From: SLAN01 sp964565375
Lineage (GTDB): Bacteria > Spirochaetota > Spirochaetia > DSM-27196 > SKKC01
Length of the DNA stretch: 26,821 nucleotides
Direction of reading: 5' to 3'
Assembly (NCBI GenBank): GCA_964565375.1
Contig: CAZMEV010000038.1
Span: forward strand, 1 to 26,821
The notes beneath the pieces are model-generated. The model had not been told where the DNA came from, made no database searches, and saw only the letters and a program-made list of their open reading frames with translations. Of this stretch, positions 7,911 to 15,447 are shown in pieces (within the stretch, counting starts at the first letter, position 1; the number at the start of each line of letters is the position of its first letter). The position numbers and the translations under genes are program-made.

Positions 7911-9258
7911 GCACGACGATACTCATGTGAGGCGCCGGGCGGGTTTGAAGCACGGTGCTTGCGGTGCACTGCACCGCAGATGGATAATTGTCCTCGGGCT
8001 GGCGCTGGCCCTTGCCGCCTGCGGCGACCACAGCGACTGGGTCGAATTCCGCGGAGACGGCGGCCGGGGACATACCCGCAATGCCATGAACCCTCCCCTC
8101 GGCCTGCGGTGGGAGTTCGCACTGCAGACTGACGACGATGCCTTTGCGTTCAATAACCTTGTTGTGAAGGACGATACGCTGTACTTCGGATCGACCGACG
8201 GTAACTTCTACTCGATGAGTATCGACACCGGGTACATGAACTGGGTGTATCGAACCGATGCTCCGGTTAATTCCGTGCCGGTTGCCGATGAGGAGCGGGT
8301 GTATTTCGGCTCCAACGACGGACATCTTTATGCCGTGGACCGGGAAACCGGAGAGGAGGCGTGGTCGCACCGCGCCGGCAGAGCTGTGCAGAGCACGGTC
8401 ATAAAGCACAACGATCAGATCATTTTCGGCGTGGATGGCCGGGGCGTTACGTTTCTTTCGACCGCGGGCGAGCTACTTCACCAGATAGAAAATCCGATCT
8501 GGCTTCGTGTCAGCCTGCAGGTAGATGACGGGCAGCTCTACATTGTCCCCGGTCCTCCCGAAAACCCGCGAACACTCGGCGTCTATGATATAGAAGAGCG
8601 GAGGCACACATGGCTCCTGCCGGGCGAGGTAATGGAGGCAACCTGGTACAGTTTTCCCGCAGTAAACAACGAGCGTCTGTTTACACAGACCAGCAGAGTT
8701 TCCGGCGGTGAAATGCGCTATTCCACGTGGGCACTGAACCGCGATGACGGAACGATCGAGTGGCAGCGGGATTTTACCGCTGATTTTGCCGGTTCCCCTC
8801 CCCGGAACCTGTCCGGGTATTTCCGGGGACTCACGAATATACTCGATTTTCAGGCTCCGGCGATCTGGCGGGACCGTGTCATAAGCGCCGGCGGTGACAA
8901 TACGCTCCGGGCGTTCGAGGAGGACTCCGGCCGTATCGCCTGGGAGACATCTCTCCCGCAGCGAACATCGAGCGCTCCCATGGTTTCCGGCGACATCGTG
9001 TTTGTCGGACTGCATGGCGATGACGCCGACCGGGACGGGCAGGCCCCGGCAGGCGCCGATCTCATAAGCGAACGGGAGCAGCAGGATGAAAAAGCTCGCA
9101 GCCCGAAGCTCGCAGCGTTCAGTGCAAGAAGTGGCCGACTGATCTGGGAGTTCGAGACTGAAGGCGCCGTCCTCAGTCCGCCGGTCGTTGCGGGGCGCTA
9201 CATGGTATTCGGAACCGACGCCAACGTAGTCTACGTACTCGAACGGGTGCTCGGCTGA
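7903..9258 (+). CDS. PQQ-type beta-propeller lipoprotein (BamB-like)
   Basis: A protein of 451 residues with a lipobox LAAC (Cys40) after the hydrophobic segment IIVLGLALALAA, so it should be lipid-anchored. The mature part has repeated blades of the PQQ/pyrrolo-quinoline type, for example DTLYFGSTDGNFYSMSIDTG and RVYFGSNDGHLYAVDRETG, and ends VVAGRYMVFGTDANVVYVLE. These repeats are shared by BamB and by quinoprotein dehydrogenases; I see no dehydrogenase motifs, so a scaffold role is more likely. The gene overlaps the transglutaminase gene by 8 bases, which implies translational coupling and a link to that operon. The n-region before the hydrophobic core is unusually long (about 26 residues), so a later non-ATG start is possible. 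Confidence 0.85.
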   Translation: MYRHDDTHVRRRAGLKHGACGALHRRWIIVLGLALALAACGDHSDWVEFRGDGGRGHTRNAMNPPLGLRWEFALQTDDDAFAFNNLVVKDDTLYFGSTDGNFYSMSIDTGYMNWVYRTDAPVNSVPVADEERVYFGSNDGHLYAVDRETGEEAWSHRAGRAVQSTVIKHNDQIIFGVDGRGVTFLSTAGELLHQIENPIWLRVSLQVDDGQLYIVPGPPENPRTLGVYDIEERRHTWLLPGEVMEATWYSFPAVNNERLFTQTSRVSGGEMRYSTWALNRDDGTIEWQRDFTADFAGSPPRNLSGYFRGLTNILDFQAPAIWRDRVISAGGDNTLRAFEEDSGRIAWETSLPQRTSSAPMVSGDIVFVGLHGDDADRDGQAPAGADLISEREQQDEKARSPKLAAFSARSGRLIWEFETEGAVLSPPVVAGRYMVFGTDANVVYVLERVLG

Positions 9259-11918
9259 GCGTGGTTCGCGCTCGGGTACTTGAGCCGGGAGCCGAACACG
9301 GCCGCACGGAGTATTCTACGCAAGGCAGCCGGTGGCAGGCGCTCGAGGGAGCTGTCGGCCGAGCGAATGCGCTCGGCCGGTGTTAATTCTCTGTCGAGCG
9401 AGCGGCGGTCTTCCTTGCCGATGCTGCGCTGCACGGACGGGTGCCAGCGATCACTTCGGGAATCCGGTTGATTGCCTCCGAGAAGGAGGCCCGGACGGCA
9501 CGCACACGCAAGCGCCTCGTCAATACCCTCGCGAGGCGTTTCGCCGGCGAAGGGAGCGAGCGCGAGCGAGATCCGCATTCTCCTGCCGTTGTAGGAGGCG
9601 GCCGGTGAGCAGCCGTCGCCGGTAAGCGCGGCCAACGCGCGTCGACCACCATCGCCTGCCCATGCATCAGTTTCCCATCGGGTCGCAGGATACGTTCCCA
9701 GCGGATTCAGGTCAAAAACGCGAGCACGGCCCTGCTGCACTACTCCCGGCGGGGTTGCACCCCTGGGAATATGCCGGCTCGTGGGATCGACAGCGCGAAC
9801 CGGCAGGCCTGCGAAACAGCTTCGAACAGCCTGATCAAAACCAACGGCCAGTCCTACTCCGTTCACGGACAGCGCCATATACGGGTCAAAGGTATGATTG
9901 TTCATTGAGTTGAACAGCCAGTGGTTACTGAAGCGGCGATGGTAGGAAATCGGTCCAGTCACGAACTCACCCGAAGGCAGCCGGCGCGAAAGAACTGCGC
10001 CGTCGCGAGAATCCTGCAGCGGCTCATACTGCACGCGGGCAATGCGCAGAGGGCACGGTTCGACAAGCTCCCATCGGCTGTCATAGAGCTGCCCTTCGAC
10101 GCTTGCGTTGCCACCCCGCCTCGAATCGCAGCGCGTTTCGGGGAGATCTACGAATCCGTCGATAAACACCATCGGAGCATCCCCGATTACCGTCTCAAAC
10201 AGGTTCCATTCAAAGCTTCCCGAGCGCAACGCACCGGGAAGTGAAAGCGTCCCTTTCACGCTGACGATACTTCTGCTGCCATCCCGAACAACTGAAACGC
10301 CCTGCCCGGCAAATCGTTGTCCATTGTATCCGATTACCGGGACGAAGCTGTCGGATGTAAGCAGTGTCTGTCCGCGAAAGGCAAGAACAAGTCCGCCATC
10401 CCGGTCGATGAGCGACAAGCCTTCAGACACCCCTTCGGCCGGCGCCTGTTCGCGCAGAATCACACGAATCGCCTCCGAGTCTGCCGGGCGACCGGCGCGG
10501 TGAACACGCACACGCCGGCCGGCGGACTCCACCCGGAATGATCGAGCCTGTATCCGCTCGAACAGCACCTCCGGCATATGCGCCATACTGCTACCCGAAT
10601 CCGAACCGTTGCGGTGCACCAGTCGTGCTACGAGTCTGTCCCCGGAGTCACGGATATCGGTACACGAACGAGCACTACCATTGTCCTCGCCTGTAGCAGG
10701 CAGAGACTCGAAGACTTCACGCAGGTGCTTTGAAATCCGTTCGTGACTCCTGTACAGCCTCGCTACAGCCTCGCGCGTATCGCGGTACCCACCGCGGCAA
10801 TCGAACCAGTGTCGCGAGAGCAGATCAAGCCGGGAATCAAATGCCGTGCCGCGTTCGGCCGCCGTCGCTTCGCGTATCTCCTGCGGCAATTGGGGGGCGA
10901 TTGAGGCAAGCGCCGCTTCACACGCCCGGTCGTCCGCTACAGCACTCGAAAGAATGGATGACTCGTAGGACTCGGCAAACACCCTGTAGCCGTTCCCCGG
11001 TGCATCCACCGTATCCCAGGATAAGGAAACGGGTGCTACATCGTCGTGAGTATTCAGATACTGCGTCAGGGATGAGAAGACGAGGTACGGCAGATCCTCG
11101 ACTGAGCGCAACAGCGCGGCAAAGCCGGAGGCGACAGGAACCCGGCGCAGTCCCGGGGGCATTCTGAAACCCTCGGTCTCGCGGGAGAAAACATCGAACT
11201 CCAGAAACAGAAGCAGGTCCCTCCCGGGGCACTGCGAACGCCGACGCCGGTGCATTTCGCGTACCCAGTGTCGGAGTCCTCCGTGCTCAAGCAGGTCATA
11301 GAAGTGGTATGTGGGTACCACCCGAAGGGTGCCGCGGCCTTCCGCGTTCGAGTGCGTCATCCCAAGTGTCAGTGGATTGTGCGCCTGCAACAAATCGAGA
11401 GGACCGGCATACCGGCGAAGCGCATCACGTTCCGTTGAACTGTTAAACAGACACACCGCCTGAAACCCGTATTCGCTATAGCGGTCTAATGTAGCCCGAC
11501 TGGTCATCATGGCCGGAGGCCTGACGATCGGATGCACCGTTTCGAACACATCCTTTAGGCCGGCTCCTGTATCGGAATGCTCAGCCCTCAAACGGGCGGC
11601 TTCAAACTCCTCGGCGGTCATCGCCGGAGCAACTTCACCGTTCCAGCTCTGATAGATGACTTCGTCGCGTCCTGTTTCAACCCGCGACTGTATCCGGGAA
11701 AGCAGCTGAGGAGCTTCCCTCGAAACACGCGTCAATGTCTGACGCTGGTCGACGTTCCAGACACCGGCGCAGGACACGCCGCGCTCGTTCGCCGACTCAA
11801 GAGCGTCCAGGACAGATTCGAGTCGTGCAAATGCCTGGTCGCTGTCGGTATCGTCAGACAGGTTCAGATGCAATCCTAAAGCCAGATGTATATTCGCTGT
11901 TGTATGTGACTGACTCAC
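9231..11918 (-). CDS. Large glycoside-hydrolase-like protein (GH38/GH57-like fold)
   Basis: A protein of 895 residues without signal peptide or membrane segment. The N-terminal third resembles the catalytic barrel of GH38/GH57-type enzymes: an opening strand with HLALGLHLNL, then VIYQSWNGEVAPAMTAEEF, and PPAMMTSRATLDRYSEYGF. The last third (for example NHWLFNSMNNHTFDPYMALSV) is like the beta-sandwich of alpha-mannosidases. I cannot assign catalytic residues. The frame continues to a TTG at 11969, but the GTG at 11918 has AAGGGAG upstream and a TACTAT -10 box lies between the two, so I choose 11918. Its 3' end overlaps the converging propeller gene by 28 bases. Certain as a gene; function tentative. 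Confidence 0.8.
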   Translation of the reverse strand: MSQSHTTANIHLALGLHLNLSDDTDSDQAFARLESVLDALESANERGVSCAGVWNVDQRQTLTRVSREAPQLLSRIQSRVETGRDEVIYQSWNGEVAPAMTAEEFEAARLRAEHSDTGAGLKDVFETVHPIVRPPAMMTSRATLDRYSEYGFQAVCLFNSSTERDALRRYAGPLDLLQAHNPLTLGMTHSNAEGRGTLRVVPTYHFYDLLEHGGLRHWVREMHRRRRSQCPGRDLLLFLEFDVFSRETEGFRMPPGLRRVPVASGFAALLRSVEDLPYLVFSSLTQYLNTHDDVAPVSLSWDTVDAPGNGYRVFAESYESSILSSAVADDRACEAALASIAPQLPQEIREATAAERGTAFDSRLDLLSRHWFDCRGGYRDTREAVARLYRSHERISKHLREVFESLPATGEDNGSARSCTDIRDSGDRLVARLVHRNGSDSGSSMAHMPEVLFERIQARSFRVESAGRRVRVHRAGRPADSEAIRVILREQAPAEGVSEGLSLIDRDGGLVLAFRGQTLLTSDSFVPVIGYNGQRFAGQGVSVVRDGSRSIVSVKGTLSLPGALRSGSFEWNLFETVIGDAPMVFIDGFVDLPETRCDSRRGGNASVEGQLYDSRWELVEPCPLRIARVQYEPLQDSRDGAVLSRRLPSGEFVTGPISYHRRFSNHWLFNSMNNHTFDPYMALSVNGVGLAVGFDQAVRSCFAGLPVRAVDPTSRHIPRGATPPGVVQQGRARVFDLNPLGTYPATRWETDAWAGDGGRRALAALTGDGCSPAASYNGRRMRISLALAPFAGETPREGIDEALACACRPGLLLGGNQPDSRSDRWHPSVQRSIGKEDRRSLDRELTPAERIRSADSSLERLPPAALRRILRAAVFGSRLKYPSANHAQPSTRSST

Positions 11919-11950
11919 CGCTTCAATATCTCCCTTAATGTTGGCCGAGG

Positions 11951-11979
11951 ATAGTAGCACTTTGAACAACGCATTGGAA
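11951..11979 (-). promoter_or_regulatory. Promoter candidate of the glycosidase-like gene
   Basis: Read on the minus strand, TTCCAA (11974-11979) and TACTAT (11951-11956) are 17 bases apart. A leader of about 25-30 bases would follow, containing AAGGGAG before the GTG at 11918. It sits back to back with the TTGACA box of the methyltransferase gene, so the two units diverge from one compact region. Confidence 0.35.
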
Positions 11980-11984
11980 GGAAT

Positions 11985-12015
11985 TTGACAGCGTTCGCCC
12001 GTATTCGGACAGTAT
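11985..12015 (+). promoter_or_regulatory. TTGACA promoter candidate of the methyltransferase gene
   Basis: A perfect TTGACA (11985-11990) stands 39 bases before the ATG at 12024. The -10 box is unclear: GACAGT (12008-12013, spacer 17) or CAGTAT (12010-12015, spacer 19). No convincing Shine-Dalgarno sequence lies before the ATG, so a very short leader is likely. Confidence 0.4.
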
Positions 12016-12023
12016 CACTCATT

Positions 12024-12680
12024 ATGCCGAGAGCTTTAACCTATACGCCCGAACTTCTTGAATATGTTGATACGTGCAATTACCCGGAAACCGAGGGTAT
12101 GTGCCGATGCCGCGAATACACTTCGCAACTTCCCGAACATGATATGCAGATACCGCCGGATGAAGGCAGCGCGCTCGTCTTTCTGACGAGACTCTTCGCA
12201 GCTCGCCGCATCGTGGAAATCGGAACATTCACCGGGTATTCTGCCCTCTGCTTCGCCCACGGGATGGACCGCACCGGCACAGTCACGTGTCTTGATAGAA
12301 GCAGCGGGTGGCTGGAGACCGCGCGGAGCTTCTGGAACCTCGACGGCGTAGCCGACTGCATGGAAACGATCATCGGGGAAGCAGCGGAAACAATTCAGGA
12401 GCTTGCGGACAGGCGGGAGGGACAGTACGATATTGCCTTTATCGATGCGGACAAAGAGTCATATCAGCATTATTTCGAATGCTGTCTTTCACTGGTGCGT
12501 ACCGGTGGATTGATTATCGCAGATAATGTGCTCTGGCATGGAAACGTTGCCGACCCCGGGATTACCGACGGGGATACCGAGGCGATTCGAGAGTTCAACC
12601 GGCGTATTCGTACCGACAGCAGGGTCTTCATGACGCTGCTGCCCTTTTCGGACGGAGTTACTCTGGCGGTCAAACGGTAA
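12024..12680 (+). CDS. SAM-dependent O-methyltransferase, caffeoyl-CoA/catechol OMT-like
   Basis: A protein of 218 residues, the usual length of family-3 O-methyltransferases. It has SAM motif I VEIGTFTGYSA, then VTCLDRS (acidic residue for the ribose) and FIDADKESYQHYF with the metal-binding Asp region, then GGLIIADNVLWHG. The N-terminus LTYTPELLEYVDTC and MQIPPDEGSALVFLTRL matches the family pattern. The product would methylate a hydroxyl, often on a catechol. The frame extends to a TTG at 11985, but that TTG is part of a perfect TTGACA box, so I start at 12024. The ammonia-lyase gene follows after 14 bases and is probably cotranscribed, which suggests an aromatic substrate. Confidence 0.85.
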   Translation: MPRALTYTPELLEYVDTCNYPETEGMCRCREYTSQLPEHDMQIPPDEGSALVFLTRLFAARRIVEIGTFTGYSALCFAHGMDRTGTVTCLDRSSGWLETARSFWNLDGVADCMETIIGEAAETIQELADRREGQYDIAFIDADKESYQHYFECCLSLVRTGGLIIADNVLWHGNVADPGITDGDTEAIREFNRRIRTDSRVFMTLLPFSDGVTLAVKR

Positions 12681-12694
12681 ACACGCGAAAAACC

Positions 12695-14197
12695 ATGAAT
12701 GAATCAAGTATTAATCTGAAGGATCCACTCACACCCGAAGATCTGCTCGCCATCGGCTCGCGCGACTGTGGTGTATTCGTCGACAGGGACACGATTTCTG
12801 TTGTCGATCGGTCGAGAAAGACACTCACCGATCACCTCGCGACCGGTGAGGCGATCTACGGGGTGACGACCGGCTTCGGACCGTTCGTGAATAAGCCGGT
12901 AGACCACGACTCGCAGATCGAGCTGCAGCTTAACCTTATGCAACAACTCGGATGCAACGTGGGTCCCCATTTGCCTTCCGACATCGTTCGAGCCATTATG
13001 GCCGTACGGGCACGTGCTCTTGCCCGCGGGGTAAGCGGAGTCCGGAGCAGAGTGCTCAACTCGCTCATTGATATGATCAACAGCGGTGCTACTCCGGTTA
13101 TCCGACGATTCGGATCGGTGGGAGCGAGTGGAGACCTCGTTCCGCTCGCGACGCTCGCACGCTGCATGGCAGGATGGGACACTATCCGGCTGCCCGACGG
13201 ACAGGTAGTCGATAACAGCCCGGGAACACTTGCCGAACTCGGCATAGATGCGTTCTCGCCTCAGCCGAAGGAAGCGCTTGCTATCGTAAACGGAACGAGC
13301 TTTTCGAGCGCCATAGCAGCGGTGTGTACAGCGCGAACACTGCGAAGCTTCTCGGAGACTGTCCTTCCACTTGTTGCGACCGCCCTTGCCCTTCTCGATG
13401 ACAGTCATCAGCACCTGGCATCGACTATCTACGAGTTCAAGGCACACGAAAGCGCAAAACAGGTCGCCGAATCCCTGCGTGCGCTTCTGAATCTCGATCG
13501 TCCCGCCGATTCACCAGGGCTCCCCCAACCACCCTACTCCTCGCGCTCGGCGGTTCTGTGGTACGGAGCGGCAGCCGAGAAACTCGATACCGCCTACAGA
13601 ACGCTGGAGACCGAACTGAACTCGGTCGACGATAACCCGCTATCCGTACCCGAGGAAGACCTTCTCCTCCACGGAGCCAACTTTCAGGGAACGTATACGG
13701 CCCTGGCCGCCGACGATCTGTCGCAGGCTGTCGGGCGGATCGCCGTGGGACTCGAGCGGCTCATAAACCGGCTGCTTCATGATGACCACAATGGCGATCT
13801 TCCCGCGTTTCTTGCCGAAGAACCGGTCGGCCTGCACAGCGGATTGCAGGGCTGTCAGCTGCTGGCCACAAGCCTGACAGCGGACATCCGGACCCGTCAG
13901 AACACACACGGTCTCTCCAGTATTCCAACAAACGGCGATAACCAGGACATAGTCAGCATGTCGGCCAATGCATCGCTGAATGCACTGGAACTGTCCGACC
14001 GATTCGCGCAATTGCTTGCCGTCTCCGAGTGTATCTTTGCCAGGGCCGTCACTCTGTCACCGGGAAAACTCTCTTCGTCCCTGGAAGCCCACTGGAAACA
14101 AAGGGGAGAGCTTCTCGAAGCTGATTTCTCCCACGGCGATCTTTCGGCGCTTATAGACGCACGGCATATGGAGATCTGGAACGGTCAGCCGGTATAG
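12695..14197 (+). CDS. MIO-type aromatic amino acid ammonia-lyase (HAL/TAL/PAL family)
   Basis: A protein of 500 residues, typical for the family. The cofactor-forming Ala-Ser-Gly is 144-146 in GSVGASGDLVPLA. The catalytic Tyr55 is in YGVTTGFG. Other family blocks are ALAIVNGTSFSSA, PQPPYSSR, NSVDDNPLS, and SSIPTNGDNQDIVSMSANA. The enzyme removes ammonia from His, Tyr or Phe to give urocanate, coumarate or cinnamate. The substrate-selectivity pair is Gln84-Leu85, where by my alignment HAL has Ser-His, TAL His-Leu and PAL Phe-Leu. The HAL motif NFHGEP is NFQGTY, and the usual catalytic Glu of HAL seems to be Asp. There is no hutU or hutI nearby, so histidine degradation is not supported; an aromatic product used with the methyltransferase is likelier. 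Confidence 0.9.
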   Translation: MNESSINLKDPLTPEDLLAIGSRDCGVFVDRDTISVVDRSRKTLTDHLATGEAIYGVTTGFGPFVNKPVDHDSQIELQLNLMQQLGCNVGPHLPSDIVRAIMAVRARALARGVSGVRSRVLNSLIDMINSGATPVIRRFGSVGASGDLVPLATLARCMAGWDTIRLPDGQVVDNSPGTLAELGIDAFSPQPKEALAIVNGTSFSSAIAAVCTARTLRSFSETVLPLVATALALLDDSHQHLASTIYEFKAHESAKQVAESLRALLNLDRPADSPGLPQPPYSSRSAVLWYGAAAEKLDTAYRTLETELNSVDDNPLSVPEEDLLLHGANFQGTYTALAADDLSQAVGRIAVGLERLINRLLHDDHNGDLPAFLAEEPVGLHSGLQGCQLLATSLTADIRTRQNTHGLSSIPTNGDNQDIVSMSANASLNALELSDRFAQLLAVSECIFARAVTLSPGKLSSSLEAHWKQRGELLEADFSHGDLSALIDARHMEIWNGQPV

Positions 14198-14212
14198 TCA
14201 GGGGCAGGCCGA

Positions 14213-14234
14213 ATGCGTGGGGATTGTCACGCAT
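14213..14234. promoter_or_regulatory. 7-bp inverted repeat between the lyase and ApbE genes
   Basis: ATGCGTG (14213-14219) and CACGCAT (14228-14234) form a perfect 7-bp stem with an 8-base loop, 16 bases after the lyase stop. No T-tract follows, so a terminator is unlikely. The right arm overlaps the TTGTCA box of the apbE gene, so an operator is possible. Confidence 0.3.
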
Positions 14235-14253
14235 CGCTTCTGATTGGTATTCA
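14224..14253 (+). promoter_or_regulatory. Promoter-like boxes of the apbE gene
   Basis: TTGTCA (14224-14229) and TATTCA (14248-14253) are 18 bases apart, and the -10 ends 9 bases before the ATG at 14263. The predicted leader is only a few bases. No Shine-Dalgarno sequence is seen. Confidence 0.35.
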
Positions 14254-14262
14254 TAGACGGGT

Positions 14263-15426
14263 ATGTACAGGCATCGACAGTCTAAGACCAGATCAGCTCT
14301 CCACAGAGTGAACCGTTTCTCCGGCGACGAGCAGAAGGCTACCGAAGGTGACCGCAGATCATTTGCCACGCGAGCATTGCGTTTCGCGGGTACAGCGACT
14401 CTGATTGCGGCCCTCATGCTGCTCGCCGGCTGCGCAGAAGAGCAGGCCGATCCACAGCGTGAACAGCGGCAGCTTCTCGGTACAAACAGCGTAATTACCA
14501 TTTACGACTCGTCGTTTCCTGACGATGCCTTCGAGCGTTACTTCGAACGCGTCGAGGAAATTCAGAACAAGATGAGCATCAATGAAGCCGAGTATGACGA
14601 CACGGAGGTGCTCAAAATCAACAGAAACGCAGGTGTGGAGCCTGTACAGGTATCGGACGATACGTTTTTTGTAATTTCGGAAGGCAAACGCTGGGCCGAG
14701 ATTACCAATGGGCTTTTCGATATAAGCGTTCAACCATTAATCCGTCTCTGGGACATCGGCGGCCCGGACGAGCAGGTGCCGTCGGAAGAGGATCGGGAAG
14801 AGGCTCTCTCGCTCATAAACTATGAAGAAATAGAGCTCAATGAATCTGAGAACACGGTGTATCTTCCGAGAGAAGGAATGGGGCTCGACGTCGGTGGTAT
14901 CGCAAAGGGGTACGCGGTCGATGAGATCACCCGAATGATGCGCGAAGACGGAATAGAGCGCGCGATTATCGATTTCGGCGGCGACCTTTACAATATAGGC
15001 ACCAGGCCTGACGGTACTCCGTGGCGAATCGGAATTCAGCATCCAAGCGGCCGCCGCCAGGAACTTCTCGGAGTTATTACATCGAGCGATGAAGCGGTTG
15101 TAACCTCCGGCCCCTACGAGCGCTACTTCGAGGAAGACGGCACCCGGTTCCACCACATTTTTGATATCCGCACAGGTGCACCGTCCGACAGCGAGCTTGT
15201 GAGCGCAACCGTAATCGGAGCCGATGCCATAGGCGCCGACGTGCTTTCCACGGCAATTTTCGTTATGGGACTTGAGGACGGATACGCGCTCATCGAAGAC
15301 CTCGAAGATTACGAGGCGGTATTCGCCGACGAGCAGGGCGGCGTGTACGCAACAGCCGGTGTTCGCGAGGACGTAGAAGTACGCGCAGAGGATTTCGAGC
15401 TGCGCGATCATTCTTCTGTGGACTGA
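14263..15426 (+). CDS. apbE: ApbE-type FAD:protein FMN transferase, lipoprotein
   Basis: A protein of 387 residues with a lipobox LAGC (Cys57) after a hydrophobic stretch. The family core is clear: LDVGGIAKGYAVDEITR, RAIIDFGGDLYNIG, a TSGPYERYFEEDG region, HHIFDIRTGAPS and ADVLSTAIFVMG. The enzyme, anchored at the periplasmic face, moves FMN from FAD to a Thr of flavoproteins such as RnfG, NqrC or FMN-bind proteins. I see no such partner in the window. The n-region before the hydrophobic core is long (about 39 residues), so the true start could be later, for example a GTG near 14308. The sulfatase gene starts 21 bases downstream on the same strand. Confidence 0.92.
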   Translation: MYRHRQSKTRSALHRVNRFSGDEQKATEGDRRSFATRALRFAGTATLIAALMLLAGCAEEQADPQREQRQLLGTNSVITIYDSSFPDDAFERYFERVEEIQNKMSINEAEYDDTEVLKINRNAGVEPVQVSDDTFFVISEGKRWAEITNGLFDISVQPLIRLWDIGGPDEQVPSEEDREEALSLINYEEIELNESENTVYLPREGMGLDVGGIAKGYAVDEITRMMREDGIERAIIDFGGDLYNIGTRPDGTPWRIGIQHPSGRRQELLGVITSSDEAVVTSGPYERYFEEDGTRFHHIFDIRTGAPSDSELVSATVIGADAIGADVLSTAIFVMGLEDGYALIEDLEDYEAVFADEQGGVYATAGVREDVEVRAEDFELRDHSSVD

Positions 15427-15447
15427 CATGCGGGGGTCACTCATTCG

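Noticed and set aside
11918..11969. TTG start at 11969 for the glycosidase-like gene
   Set aside because: A -10 box (TACTAT) lies within the added part, and a GTG with AAGGGAG upstream at 11918 fits better.
12695..14197. Calling the ammonia-lyase HutH (histidine degradation)
   Set aside because: No hutU, hutI or hutG is adjacent, and the HAL selectivity residues are absent. The family is certain, the substrate is not.
14213..14234. Terminator after the ammonia-lyase gene
   Set aside because: The 7-bp stem is not followed by a T-run, and its right arm overlaps promoter-like boxes of apbE.
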